Positions 21,074-32,280 of a stretch of DNA of 64,000 bases are shown here, in pieces. The stretch is from assembly GCA_032717465.1 (NCBI GenBank), contig CM064653.1, forward strand, positions 33,911,816 to 33,975,815. The letters run 5' to 3'. The DNA is from Coenobita brevimanus. Lineage: Eukaryota; Arthropoda; Malacostraca; Decapoda; Coenobitidae. A program made the translations under genes and the position numbers. Position 1 is the first letter of the stretch. Every line of letters starts with the position of its first letter. The notes beneath the pieces were generated by a model. The model searched no databases and was not told the DNA's origin. It saw only the letters and a program-made list of their open reading frames with translations.

Positions 21074-24057
21074 ATTCTCTATCTATCTATTGCCAGATGC
21101 CTCAATCCCGTGTGGGGTGGCCACAAACAAATTGCCTCCACGTCGCCCTGTCCCCCACCATTTCACTGCCCCTCTCCCAAGTCACACCCCCCTCTCTCAT
21201 ATACCTCTCCACCCCATCCCTCCATCTTATTCTCGGCCTCCCCCTACCTCTTCCCCCCTCCACCTCACTCACATACACTCTCTTCATCAGTCTTTCACCC
21301 TCCATCCTCTCCACATGGCCAAACCACCTCAGTGTATTCCTCATAATGCTTCCTATCACATCCACATCCACACCACAACGCTCCTTTATATCCTCATTTG
21401 TCAGCCTGTCTCTCCATGTGACTCCACAGCCTCCCCTTAAATAACTCATTTCCACTGCTTTCACTCTTGACTTGTGTCCTTCCAAGAATGTCCAAGCTTC
21501 ACTTCCATACGTTAGAGTTGGTATCACAATACTGTCATGTAGTAACTTTTTCACTTCCATGCTCACTTCCCTGTTTCTTATCACTGCTTTCAAAGAACCA
21601 GCAACCTTTCTTCCCTGCTGTACCCTTTCAAGCACTTCACCCTCCAAACCTCCATCCTTACTCATCACACTACCAAAGTACTTAAACATACTCACATTTT
21701 CCAATTCCTCACGATCCAACCTCGCTGTACATTCACTGACTTCACCTCTCTCAAAGACCATCACTTTACTCTTCCCTACATTCACCTATAGATTCCGTTT
21801 CTTACACACTCTCCCAAACTCATCCATCAAGCCTTGCAGCTCTCCTTTGTCTTCACTCAACAACACATTATCATCCGCAAACAACAGTACAGGGAGTTTC
21901 CAAACACTACCCTCTCTCACCATGGCCATTCCAGCATCCACTACCCTACCTTGTACCTCTTTTATTACCCCATCCATGTACAGATTGAACAACCATGGAG
22001 ACATGACACAGCCCTGTTCCAACCCAGCCTTCAAAGAGAAACATTCACTCAGTTCACCATCCACACGCACTGCAGCCTTAGCACCATCATACTCTTCACA
22101 GCATTCAGCAACTTCCCATCTACTCCATATATTCTTAACACTTTCCACAATCCTCGTCTATCCACCCTGTCATATGCTTTCTCCAAATCCATGAAAGCCG
22201 CATACAACTTCTTTCCCGTCTCTAGAAACTTTTCCACTAAAGATCTAAGAATGAATATCTGATCTACACAACCTCTTCCCTTCCTAAAGCCTCTCTGTTC
22301 TTCTCCAACTAATTCCTCTGTTCTTTCTCTAACTCTGTCAATAAGTATTCTATCATACACTTTTCCTATTATACTAAAAAGACAAATGCCCCTATGATTA
22401 CCACACACTTCTTTTTCCCCTTTTCCTTTGTACAAGGGAATAATTATACCTGACTTCCAATCCTCCAGGACTCTACCTTCCTCCCAGGCCAATCTGCACA
22501 TTTTCCACATCCATTCTACTAGCATCTCTCCCCCATGCTTCAGCATTTTACCACACTCCATGAATTCTTGGGACTTTCCCCAATTTAACTTTCTTCATTG
22601 CTTCCCCAACTTCTATCCTACTGATTTCCTCCTGTCTTCTAATCTCCTTCCTTCTCCCAGCCATTCCCCAGCCACTTATACTCGCATTACTTCCATCCTC
22701 TGTGTTCAACAATTCCTTAAAGTATTCTCTCCATCTGCTCACTTTTTCTCCCTTCTCCACTAGTAATCTACCATTTTTATCTTTCACTCCCCTGCTAACT
22801 TCACCTGTACCCTGTCTTACTCTTTTCACCTCTTTCCAGGACATTTTCTTACAGTCCCTCCACTTTACACTCAAGTTCCTTCCAAATTCCTCATCCGCTC
22901 TCTTCTTACACTCTCTTACTAATCTTTCCACCCCTCTCTTTCTTCCTGCATATATCTCTCTCTTCCGCCTCTCAACTTCTTCCAGTCCCCTATTTCTCAT
23001 CCATTCATTGTATGCTTCCTTCTTTTGTGCCACAGCTTGTCTCACCTCTTCATTCCACCACGCTGTTCCTTGCACCCCCCTCTGTCTTCTCTTCATCCCA
23101 CTCACCACATCACATGCTGCACATATTTCTTCAGTGAATATCCTGCACACACCTTCCACGTCCCCCATCTGCTCCAATTCATATTTGCCCAATCGTTCCT
23201 CCACTTCTCTCTTATATTCTGTCTTTTTCTCATGCTCTTGTAACCTTTCCACTCTCCTTAGAAATACTCCTTTTTCCCGTCCTTCCCTTCTTCTATTTCT
23301 CCATCTTAAATGGATCTTGATTCTGGCCACCATCAAGTAGTGATCAGAAAGTCCACTCCCCCAACCTCCATAAGCTCTTGCATCCATTATACATTTTCGC
23401 ATCCTTTCATCCACACACACATAATCAATCATTGCCTTCCTTTCATTCAGTTCATCACCCACCCTTCTCATCACTCAAAATGTATACCTGTGGATCATTT
23501 TGTGCCTGAAGAGAGTATTGGCTATCACCAACCCTCTCCCAGCATAATTGTCCACTAACGCACTGCCATTCTTATCTATCTCAGCAGGCACACCCCACTC
23601 ACCAACTATTCCATGCACCTTCACATTCCCTACTTTACCATTCATATCACCGATCAAAAACACTCTCTCATTCCTTCCAAACTTTTCCATGCACATTTCC
23701 ACATTTGTCCAGAACTCTTCTCTCACTCTGCTTGCACAACCTTGCGTTGGCGCATACACACACACAATCGCCCACATTTGTAGTCCAACTTTCAATCTTA
23801 TCCACACAATCCTTGACCCAACTGATCCATACTCTCTTATGCTCTTCTTCCATCTTTTACTCACAACTATACTTACTCCTTCTTTTGCCCTCTCATTCTC
23901 ACCTACTCCTGCACATATGCCCCATCCATACTCCCATTCTCTCACATTCTCACCTCTCCATTTAGTTTCAGTTATTCCGCATACATCAACTTTCGCACCC
24001 TCCAGCACCTGGACAATCTCTCTCTCTTTCACCTCATCATTCGCTCCACTTCACAAT
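21074..24057 (-). mobile_element. RTE-like LINE copy B, almost full length
   Basis: A minus-strand relative of copies A and C with a (GATA)n tail at 21078-21090 followed by the 3' block TTGCCAGATGCCTCAATC. It covers the endonuclease from just after the start through the RT C-terminus. Comparison with copy C, which has an ATG at 57111, suggests only about 15 N-terminal residues are lost. It is inserted in element 7. Confidence 0.85.
21102..24032 (-). pseudogene. RTE-like endonuclease/RT polyprotein, copy B
   Basis: The pieces are 24032-23475 (endonuclease: GITETKWRGE, GDMNGK), 23474-22548 (same frame; SDHYLMVA and the basic linker), 22561-22049 (RT: GICLFSIIGKVY, RGFRKGRGC, FMDLEKAYDRV), 22148-21786 (FADDNVLL) and 21785-21102 (YGSEAWTFLEGH, LRWFGHVERM, ending GHPTRD). 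Breaks are a TGA at 23475, frameshifts near 22555 and 22100, and a TAG at 21786. The catalytic Glu, Asp, Asn and His of the endonuclease and the FADD box are kept. It is the most complete RTE reading in the window. Confidence 0.85.
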
Positions 24058-24195
24058 TATATAAATAAGTAAGATAAGTGAAGCAATCATTGCATTTCAT
24101 AATAAGATTGTCTTTATATGTGGTAAAACAATGGACATTTTCAAGTAAGAGACAAGTTGATTCCCCATTTTGTCCCTTAAATAGAGGTTTGAGTG

Positions 24196-25682
24196 TATTT
24201 TGTTTTCGTTTTCGTTTTTAAAGGCTCCAACATGCTTGCATGTGTCGGCCTTGGTCACCTAATGGCGGCTTTCCACGCTGCACAATCCATTGCAGCCTCC
24301 CTGTTCAGTCCCTTAACCCTAAGGTCACACTTAATGACTTCGTCCCATGTCTTTCTCGGTCTGCCCCTCATAACCCCACCCCCAATATTAACACTTCTCA
24401 CCTTCCTCACCCAATTATCATCCCCCATCCTCTCCACATGTCCAAACCACCTCAATCTACCTCTCCTCATCACAACACCAATACACTCCAGTCCCATCCT
24501 ACCTCTCAACTCTTCCATTGTAAACCCAGCCCCTCCAGGCCTTGGACGCAGGGACGCACTGCACATCCACCTAATCATTGTCATTTCTGTACGTCTGAGC
24601 CGGCGAATGTCTTCCTCCTTCACTGCCCAGGTCTCACTGCCATACAGCATTACACTCCTAACACATGCTGAATACAAAGACCCCTTAGCACGTAGGGAGA
24701 GCCCTCTCAATGTCAGGAGAGGCAAGAGCTCCCTGAACTTCTTCCAACCACTTCTCACCCTAGCCACAGAGCTAGCTCCAGCCCCACCTCCAGCACACAA
24801 CATGTCTCCCAAATAACAAAACTCTTCCACACACTCAAGAGATTCACCAGCAAGTTCAATCCTTTCATGTCTGACAATCTCCACCTGCTCACCCCAGCAC
24901 GCCGTACACATAAAATCAGCATTATCTCGCAGTCTACCTCTGATACCACTACATCTCTTATGCACCCATTTATCACACGCACCGCACAAGATGGAATTAC
25001 TTCCCACGGCCTTGTGGCAAACTGCACATGGCCACTCTCCCTCGTCTTTGACCGTACCGCCACCAACCCTAGATATCATCACTTTTGTTTTATCTGCATT
25101 TACCCTTAAACCCTTTCGCCCCATACCATCTCTCCACTTCCTAAACCTTTCCTCCGCCTCCCTTTCATTCTCTGCAATCAACACCAAATCATCAGCATAC
25201 AACAACTCCCACGGGAGTCCGTTTCTAAAGTCACGTGAAAGGGCTTCAAGTACCATGATAAACAACATGGGACTCAAGATTGACCCCTGATGCACACCAA
25301 CATTCACGGAAAACTCATCACTCAAATCTCCTTTCACTCTCACCTGGGTGTGAGCACCCATATACATGGCCATAACCACCCTAACCAGCCACTCCTCCAA
25401 GCCAAGCTTTCTCATTGCCCACTTCACCACCTCTCTAGGGACTCTGTCAAAGGCCTTTTCCAAATCAACAAAAACAAAATAAAGATCCCTTCTCCTACCA
25501 ATATATTTTTCCTGAAGCTGTGGAACAATGAATATGGCATTAGTGGTCCCCCTACCTGGCATGAACCCGAACGGCATCTCATCAATATTCACTCTTTCTC
25601 TAATCATACCTTCCAAAACTCTCTCCATTACCTTCATTATCTGATCTAAAAGCTTTATACCTCTATAATTATATATATATAT
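24196..25682 (-). mobile_element. RTE-like LINE with PHD-type finger, 5'-truncated
   Basis: This minus-strand LINE covers RT through the 3' end and finishes in AACGAA-type repeats (24196-24225), not (GATA)n, so it is a family separate from copies A-C. It abuts the right end of element 7. The 5' truncation falls near 25670, against a short TA run that itself touches the tail of the 5S SINE. Confidence 0.8.
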
Positions 25683-25688
25683 ATTCAT
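24255..25688 (-). CDS. Uninterrupted RT frame with an embedded Cys4-His-Cys3 finger
   Basis: The 477-residue frame has no stop or shift. The annotated Met lies in TA-derived sequence, so the true N-terminus is missing. RT motifs are GFMPGRGTTNAIF (41-53), FVDLEKAFDRV (73-83), GVHQGSILSPMLF (131-143) and LLYADDLVL (162-170). Residues 221-264 then place C221, C224, C235, C238, H243, C246, C261 and C264 in the spacing of a PHD-type zinc finger, inserted before the thumb-like region (CYLGDMLC). The C-terminus has LYGSETWAV and LRWFGHVERM, as in the RTE-like copies. The protein lacks an endonuclease only because of 5' truncation. The finger might bind chromatin or nucleic acid; that role is inferred. 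Confidence 0.85.
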   Translation of the reverse strand: MNIYIYNYRGIKLLDQIMKVMERVLEGMIRERVNIDEMPFGFMPGRGTTNAIFIVPQLQEKYIGRRRDLYFVFVDLEKAFDRVPREVVKWAMRKLGLEEWLVRVVMAMYMGAHTQVRVKGDLSDEFSVNVGVHQGSILSPMLFIMVLEALSRDFRNGLPWELLYADDLVLIAENEREAEERFRKWRDGMGRKGLRVNADKTKVMISRVGGGTVKDEGEWPCAVCHKAVGSNSILCGACDKWVHKRCSGIRGRLRDNADFMCTACWGEQVEIVRHERIELAGESLECVEEFCYLGDMLCAGGGAGASSVARVRSGWKKFRELLPLLTLRGLSLRAKGSLYSACVRSVMLYGSETWAVKEEDIRRLRRTEMTMIRWMCSASLRPRPGGAGFTMEELRGRMGLECIGVVMRRGRLRWFGHVERMGDDNWVRKVRSVNIGGGVMRGRPRKTWDEVIKCDLRVKGLNREAAMDCAAWKAAIR

Positions 25689-25927
25689 TCATTCATTGCC
25701 AGACGCCATGTATCCCAAACGGGGTGGCCAAGGGCTTAGAGTTAATTGTTTTACAGGGAGGGGCACTAATCCTCCACCAACCCCACTTGACACGTAGAGA
25801 GAACGTTATGCCAACAGCATCCGGTGTTCCCAGGCGGTCACCCATCCAAGTACTAACCAGACCCAACGTTGCTTAACTTCGCTGATCGGACAGGAAGCGG
25901 TGTACTGAACGTGGTATGGCCGTTGGC
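25683..25927 (-). mobile_element. 5S-rRNA-derived SINE, copy 1 (complete)
   Basis: Minus-strand SINE with a 5S rRNA head (25927-25810), a body of about 100 bp, and a tail CCGTTTGGGATACATGGCGT followed by CTGGCAATGAATGAATGAAT. The last 40 bases resemble the 3' end of the RTE-like copies (CACCCC..GGGAT..CATCTGGCAATAG), so an RTE-type LINE probably supplied its reverse transcriptase. This is the class known as SINE3 in other animals. Copies 2 and 3 lie at 34038-34280 and 50407-50594. Confidence 0.85.
25810..25927 (-). rRNA. 5S rRNA-like head of the SINE (118 nt)
   Basis: The segment runs from GCCAACGGCCATACCACGTT to the paired GATGCTGTTGGC and matches the length and recognisable sequence of animal 5S rRNA. 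The internal control region (AAGCAACGTTGGGTCTGGTT and GGATGGGTGACCGCCTGGG) looks intact, so Pol III could start here. It is fused to the SINE body without the usual T-run terminator, so it is an element promoter and not a ribosomal gene. Confidence 0.8.
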
Positions 25928-25961
25928 ATATATATATACTGTATATATATATATATATATT

Positions 25962-28245
25962 TTCCGTGTGGAAAATATAAAAATCAGATTGATCACATCG
26001 CTATCAGTAGGAGGCATAGAAGTTCTCTGCTAGATGTTCATGTTAAACGTGGAGCGGATATTGGTAGTGACCATCAACTCAGCATTGCAAAAATAAGGTT
26101 TAAACTTAAAAATCAGAAGAAGGAAAAATCTGGTGTTGGTAGATACGATATTGTTAAGCTTAGAAGGGAAGGAGAAGAAAAGAAGGAATTCAGATTAGAA
26201 TGCAGAAATAGGTTTTTGGTGTTGGAAACGTTGGAAGAGGGGAAGAGAAGAGTAGATGAGATGTGGGAGGATGTGAACAAAATTTTGCATGAGACTGCTG
26301 AATGTACGATTGGAAGGAGACATAGATTCAGGAGAAAGAAATGGATATCAGAGGAAACGTGGGATATGATAAAAAAGAGAGGTGAGGCTAAATTGAGGAA
26401 TGAGATGCAATGCGTTGATGAACGAGAGATTGAATTAGCAAGAGCTGCGTACTGAAGTTTGAATTCAGAAGTAAGAATGTTAGCTAGGAGAGATAAAAGA
26501 AGATGTGTGGATGAAAAGGTTGCAGAGACTGAAATCTTAATAAACAAAAATGATGGACAGAGTCAAAGAATAGCATATGAATCGATTAGAGAACTGAGTG
26601 GTAGTGCAGGTAAACGCAAGGAAATACCAGTTAGAGACAGGGAAGGAAATTTATTGACCAAAGATGGAGATATTAAAAATAGATGGAAAGAGCATTTTGA
26701 GACAGTTCTTAATAGACCAATACCACCAGAAGAGGATATACCGTCTGCTCAGGAAGATTTAAATATAGAAACAGGAGAGTTGAGGCTTGCAGAAGTGGAG
26801 AAAGCAGTAAAACAGTTAAAGAATAATAAGGCACCAGGGGAGGATGGTTTATTTCCGGAAATGTTTATGGTGGAGGGGGATAGATTAATAATGATCTTGA
26901 CCAAGCTATTCAATAAGATATGGGTGACGGGGTTACTACCATCAGTTTGGAAGAATGGTGTAATTGTTAAAGTTCCGAAGAAGGGAGACCTGAGTGAATG
27001 TGGTAATTGGAGGGGAATCTCTTTGTCACCGATAGCATTGAAAGTTTTCAGTAGAGTGTTGTTAAATAGGTTGGAGCCGGTGGTTAAGGGTATTCTGAGG
27101 GATGAACAGGCTGGTTTTAGAAAGGGACGTGGTTGCAATGATCAGATCTTTATAGTTAGGCATTTGATGCAGCAAGTTAATGAAATGAGAGTACCGTTAA
27201 GTCTTTGTTTTGTTGATTTTGAAAAGGCTTTTGATAGTGTTTCGAGAGAGACTATGGGGAAGATCATGAGACATTATGGAATACCAGAGGAGTTTGTGAG
27301 GGTCATTATGAACATGCATGAGGACACATTTTGTAAAGTGATGGTTGATGGTTGTCTGAGTGATTTGTTTGAAGTCAAGTCCGGAGTAATTCAAGGTGGT
27401 GTTCTATCGCCTTTACTATTTATATTGGTCATTGATTACATTATGAAACGCGTTAGAAACCGGTGCAGGTATACTTTGGGGAGAGAACAGGAAACTTTTG
27501 GATTTAGATTATGCAGATGATATAGTTTTGATTTGTGATGGGCCAGAAGAGATGCAGAGAGTGTTGGACTGTTTGGTGAGTGAAGGTCGCAAGGTGGGTT
27601 TGGTTATTAATTGTGGAAAAACTGAAATAATCAATATGAATATGCAAGTTGATAGGTTTAAATATTTAGGTACTTACTTAGCCAAGGATGGTTCTTTGAA
27701 CTTTGAATTCAAGGAAAGGTTAAAGAAGGCTAATCAGGCAATGGGAATGCTTAAAAATATTTGGAATAATAACAATTTTTCTGTGCATACAAAAATCAAA
27801 CTTTATAAGGTAATGGTTAGGAGTATCTTAATTTATGGACACGAGTCTTGGTACAGCATGGTGACTATGGAAAATAAATTCTTGGTGTTTGAAAGAAAAG
27901 CACTTAGAAGAATATTAGGAGTTAAGTGGTGGGAAAGGATACCAAATAGTAGAATTAGAGAAATAACGGGAGTGCAGCCGGTCGATGAATATGTTAGGTT
28001 CTCACGATGGAAGTGGCTAGGACGTGTATAGGAGACAGGGAATAGTACGAGGTACACCAGGGTGGGTGGCACTTGGTAGGAGAGGTAGAGGAAGGCCAAA
28101 AGAGACGTGGGTGAGGACAATGAGACGGGAAGCTGGAGATGAGTGTTGGGGAGATCGTGAGGAGTTAGCACAAGATAGGATGTGGTGGTGTGAGTTCATC
28201 AAGACCCTATGCATCCCCGAGGGTGCCACAGGAATTGATTGATTG

Positions 28246-28250
<5 letters not shown>
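25962..28250 (+). mobile_element. RTE-like LINE D, 5'-truncated
   Basis: A plus-strand non-LTR element covering the end of the endonuclease (SDHQLSIAKI), the linker, RT and C-terminal region. It finishes in a (GATT)n tail at 28227-28250 that runs into the long TA array. It is clearly distinct from copies A-C in sequence and tail. Clade placement by eye is uncertain. Confidence 0.8.
25980..28242 (+). pseudogene. Endonuclease end plus reverse transcriptase of LINE D
   Basis: Two in-frame pieces (to 26455, then 26459-27520) split by a TGA at 26453 carry GSDHQLSIA, KKWISEETW, NNKAPGEDGLFPEMF, WRGISLSPIALKV, AGFRKGRGCNDQIF, FVDFEKAFDSV and GVIQGGVLSPLLF. A shift near 27495 leads to 27498-28031 ([41 protein letters not shown]). 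Another shift near 28027 leads to 28024-28242 ([12 protein letters not shown]). The RT carries YADD. Two frameshifts and one stop make it inactive. Confidence 0.8.
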
Positions 28251-28692
<442 letters not shown>

Positions 28693-28694
28693 GT

Positions 28695-29549
28695 AAGTAA
28701 TCCCTGTAATAATTGGACTCCCAATTCCTGGACACCCCAGTTTCCGGACATTTTGGGCCTTGGCCTTCAGAACCCAAAAATTGCCAAAAAACGAGAGAGA
28801 GAGAGAGAAAAATGGATTTTTTCCCCCACCCGTAATTTGAAATTAGCACACGGCGCCGAACAGCTGTGTTTACACACGGCCCCTTCACCCCTTCCTTCCT
28901 CCCCCCTCCCCAGTTACTGCCTAACTACCATTGTGAGTAGATGCTCATCGCAATGTTTGCTGCACGTGCTCGTTTTTGTGAATAAACAGTGAATAGCCTG
29001 CAATATCTCACCACTAGACCTCAGAGGAATTTACAGTGTTGTGCATTGTTAAGAAATTATAATTTCGAGGGCAAAGGATTAAGTGTGGAGCACAAACTGG
29101 CGGTTGAAACTGGCATGGGACAATTAAGAACAGAATGTGCAGTGTTTAATAATTATTACTCACAGTGCAAAGAATTAAGTGCAGCACATCACTGGATTAC
29201 TGAACGTGCTTCAAGAGCATTTGCACCACTGACAGAGCCTTAGAGGAGGCAGCCACAGACGTGCTGTAAGTACCCTGTACACTGCTAAATATTTTCCATA
29301 CTCACTTCTAATTCCTCATTCTGTGGTTCCTTTTCATGTATTTCATGCTTTATGTCCATTATTGGTGTGAATAGGATTTTAAATAGGTGCTATGCATGTC
29401 TGGCAGGGAGTTATATAGGTGGCTTTCAAAGTTAGGCTGGGTTAGGGTCCATAAGTACCAGTCCAGGAGGCAGGGGCCCAATATCCAGACAAAACCAATT
29501 TCCGGACATGCCTTTGGCTGTATTACATTGGATATTAAAGGGATTACTG
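28695..29549 (+). mobile_element. Tigger-type element 5b, non-autonomous (855 bp)
   Basis: The left end AGTAATCCCTGTAATAATTG (terminal C lost) and the right end GATATTAAAGGGATTACTG match the family of element 5e. It shares with 5a and 5e the 5' leader (CACGTGCTCGTTTTTGTGAA), the block GAATTTACAGTGTTGTGCA and the 3' block AATAGG...TTAAATAGGTGCTATGCATG. It has no transposase. TA arrays flank both sides. Confidence 0.85.
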
Positions 29550-29574
29550 TGCATATATATATATATATATATAT

Positions 29575-31562
29575 ATCATCATCATCATCATCATCATCAT
29601 CATCGTTTGGACCTCCTTTCCCACCCTAGGGCAGGGTGAAGAGTAGCAGTGTCCAAACAGCCAAAATTTGTCCAGTCCATTGGGCCATGCTTCCATTCAC
29701 TCGCCATTCAGGCCTCCGGAATCCTGGCTCTATCGGATAAGTCAAAAACATTCACCAAGCTTTGTAGCTTCACATAAATGTATCCAATAGAGTCAGTCCG
29801 GATGCTGCAACATTAAAAGGGGTGCCAAATCCTTGAACATGCCATTCTCCTGACAACATTAATTCAGCCAACTCGATCCCTCGTTAGTTCCCTACCCTCA
29901 CTGATTTCCAAACCTCTGTTCCTCACACACTCATCCACCATATCTCTCCACCTTCTCCTTGGTCTACCTCGTCTCCTCCCTTCTTCAAATTAGATATACC
30001 CTTTTCACCACTCTACTGTTATCCATTCTCTCCACATGACCATACCATCTCAGTACACTCCCTTCGATTCTGGTGTCCACCAACTTCCTCACTCCGCTCT
30101 TTCATGAAGCACATTATTTCGTATCCTATCCACCCTCTGTACTCCACATACATTCCTCAGCAGTGCCATCTCCACTGCTCTTACTCTTGACTTTTCATTT
30201 TCATGCCACACTGTAGTCTCACATCCATATGTTAAAGTTGGCACTAACACTGTTTCATGTAAGCTTCTTGCAGCTGCAGCACTCAAGTCTCTGTTTCTTA
30301 TCAAGGCCTTCATTGCACCAGCTACTTTTCTTCCTTGTGTCATTCTGCATTCAACATCTTTTTCACATTTTCCTCTCTTTTCAATCACTGTACCCAGGTA
30401 TTTGAACTCTCTCACCAATTCCAGTCTCTCCATTCACTGTAACATTGCACTGGGAGTCACTTTCTCCCTCAGTAACCATCACTTTACTATTTTCTACATT
30501 TACTCTCAAGGCAGGACGCTCACAGATGTCAGCAAAACTCTGCACTAGCCTACCAAGTTCTTGTCCGGTATTTGCAAGCAGTACTGCATCATCCGCATAC
30601 AACAAATTAGAGATATTCCATCCATCACCATTCATTACCAACGCCATCCCCCTCTCCATTACTCATGTTTTTACTTCTCTCATCACCCCATCCATATATA
30701 TATTGACATCACTCAACATTGTTGCACACCCACACCGATCATGAACCATTCACTTAGATTTCATTAACCCTTACACATGCATCACTCCCATTATGAAAAC
30801 TGTTGACGGCACCTAGCAGCCTACTATCTACACCGTACATGCGCAAAACTTTCCACAGTCCTTCTCTGTCCACTTTGTCGTATGCTTTTTCCAGATCCAC
30901 AAATGCCATAAACACCTTATGGTCCTTCTCACAAGCCTTCTGTGCTATCTGTCTCACTGCAAACATTTGATCCACACATCCTCTGCCACTCCTAAAGCCA
31001 CCCAGTTCATCACTCACTAGGACTTCTGATATGTCTCCTACTTTCTCAATAATAATTTTTCCATATGCCTTCTCTGCCACACTCGATTGACTTAAGCCAC
31101 AATAATTCTTGCACTCACTTTGCTCACCATTGTTTTTGTACAGGAGTACAATCACAGCTTTTTTTCTACTCTGCTGGCACAGTTTCACTCATCCATGCCT
31201 TCATACATATCTCCAACAAGCACTTCATTCCACTCTCTCCACTACATTTAACCATCTCTGGATACACCTTCGCAACTCCAGCTGCTTTTCCATTTTTCAG
31301 GCACTTCACAGCACTCTTCACTTGTGCTAGTGTCACGTTTCCTGGCACTGCATTCCTTCTCTGCACATCCCCAAAACCAATCATGTTATAGCTGCTCTGC
31401 TCTTTCTCTTCCTATTTATCAGGCATTCAGAATATTCTTTCCATCTGGTCCTTACTTAAACCCCTTGGCTTAATAATCTACCACATACATCCTCCACGGC
31501 ATCACATTTGTTTCTGCTTTCACTTCTACATTTCTGCACCTCTTTCCAGTAGGCACTTGTCC
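29575..31562 (-). mobile_element. RTE-like LINE E, 3' segment in normal orientation
   Basis: Minus-strand 3' part with a (GAT)n tail at 29575-29604. RT remnants include 31188-30754 (FRSGRGCVDQMF, FVDLEKAYDKV), 30659-30381 (LLYADDAVLL) and 30433-30089 (EFKYLGTVI, LTYGCETTV). The 3' UTR block at 29605-29850 recurs at 56045-56298. The coding start of this segment, at about 31560, reads AYWKEVQKCR, the linker before RT. Its missing upstream part lies inverted just beyond, at 31563-32280. Confidence 0.8.
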
Positions 31563-32280
31563 TGAAGATGATATAATGGGTTGTTATGGAGTACCAGGAG
31601 AAAATGATAATGGGAAGCAACTAAGGATATGTGTCAGGAGAAGAAGTTGTACACATGTAACTCATATTTCAAACACAAAGATGCACATAAATATACATAG
31701 TATAGGGGGAATGGGGATCGTGTTGAAAGAAGTCTGATTGAGTACATGCTCGTAGAGAGGTCAATGACGGGAATGGTTGCTGATACAAGGGCTGTGAGAG
31801 GAAAATGTGAAGGTCTGTCAGATCATATTATGATTGTGGTATGCAAGATCAAGCTGAGAGGAGTGAGGTGGATCAGGAGAGAGAGGAGCAGTCAGGGAGA
31901 AAGACAGAAAGTTGAGAAGCTGAGGATCAAAGAAATGGCAGATGATTAGAAGACCAAAGTGGAGAAGGATTTAAAATCAGTAAATTGGAATGAAATGGAT
32001 CTGGACAGCCTGTGGAATGCATATAGGGATTGCTTAGTTAGGAATGCTAAAGCGGTGTGTGGTGTGGCAAGAGTAACAACAAAGAAGAAAGGTACGACTT
32101 GGTGGGGTGATGAGGTTAAGAGAGCAGTGGAGGAAAATAGGAAGAAGTGGCTACAGTGGTTACAGGACAGGGTTCAGTTGAAATAAGAACTGAATATATT
32201 GAGAGCAAGAAGCACTTAAAGAGACTAGTGAAGAGGAAAAGGAAGGAGGTAAATGATGTTCTAGGAAGAAATATATGTAT
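31563..32280 (+). mobile_element. RTE-like LINE E, inverted 5' segment
   Basis: Plus-strand reading gives the endonuclease (GCYGVPGENDNGKQLRICV, then EGLSDHIMIVVCKIKL at 31810-31860), the linker (TTWWGDEVKRAVEENRKKW) and stops at KRKRKEVNDVLGRN near 32275. By comparison with RTE copy A, this endpoint lies only about ten residues upstream of where the opposite-strand segment begins. Head-to-head joining of neighbouring parts of one element is the signature of twin-primed LINE insertion. In-frame stops and shifts make it a pseudogene. Confidence 0.75.

Larger units (their letters stand above)
20926..24195. mobile_element. Short TIR element 7 (MITE) carrying RTE copy B
   Basis: The left end CACTTAAACCTCGATTTAAG and the right end (reverse complement CACTCAAACCTCTATTTAAG) are matched TIRs next to TA. 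Only about 285 bp of its own sequence remain once the RTE insertion at 21074-24057 is removed, so it is a MITE. TTTAAGGGA is repeated in the left subterminal part. Confidence 0.7.

Noticed and set aside
24255..25688. A host gene with a PHD finger
   Set aside because: RT motifs (YADD, FVDLEKAFDRV) and the LINE C-terminus surround the finger in one frame, with a LINE 3' tail.
25810..25927. A functional 5S rRNA gene
   Set aside because: The 5S part runs into the SINE body and RTE-like tail with no T-run terminator, and two further copies have the same structure.
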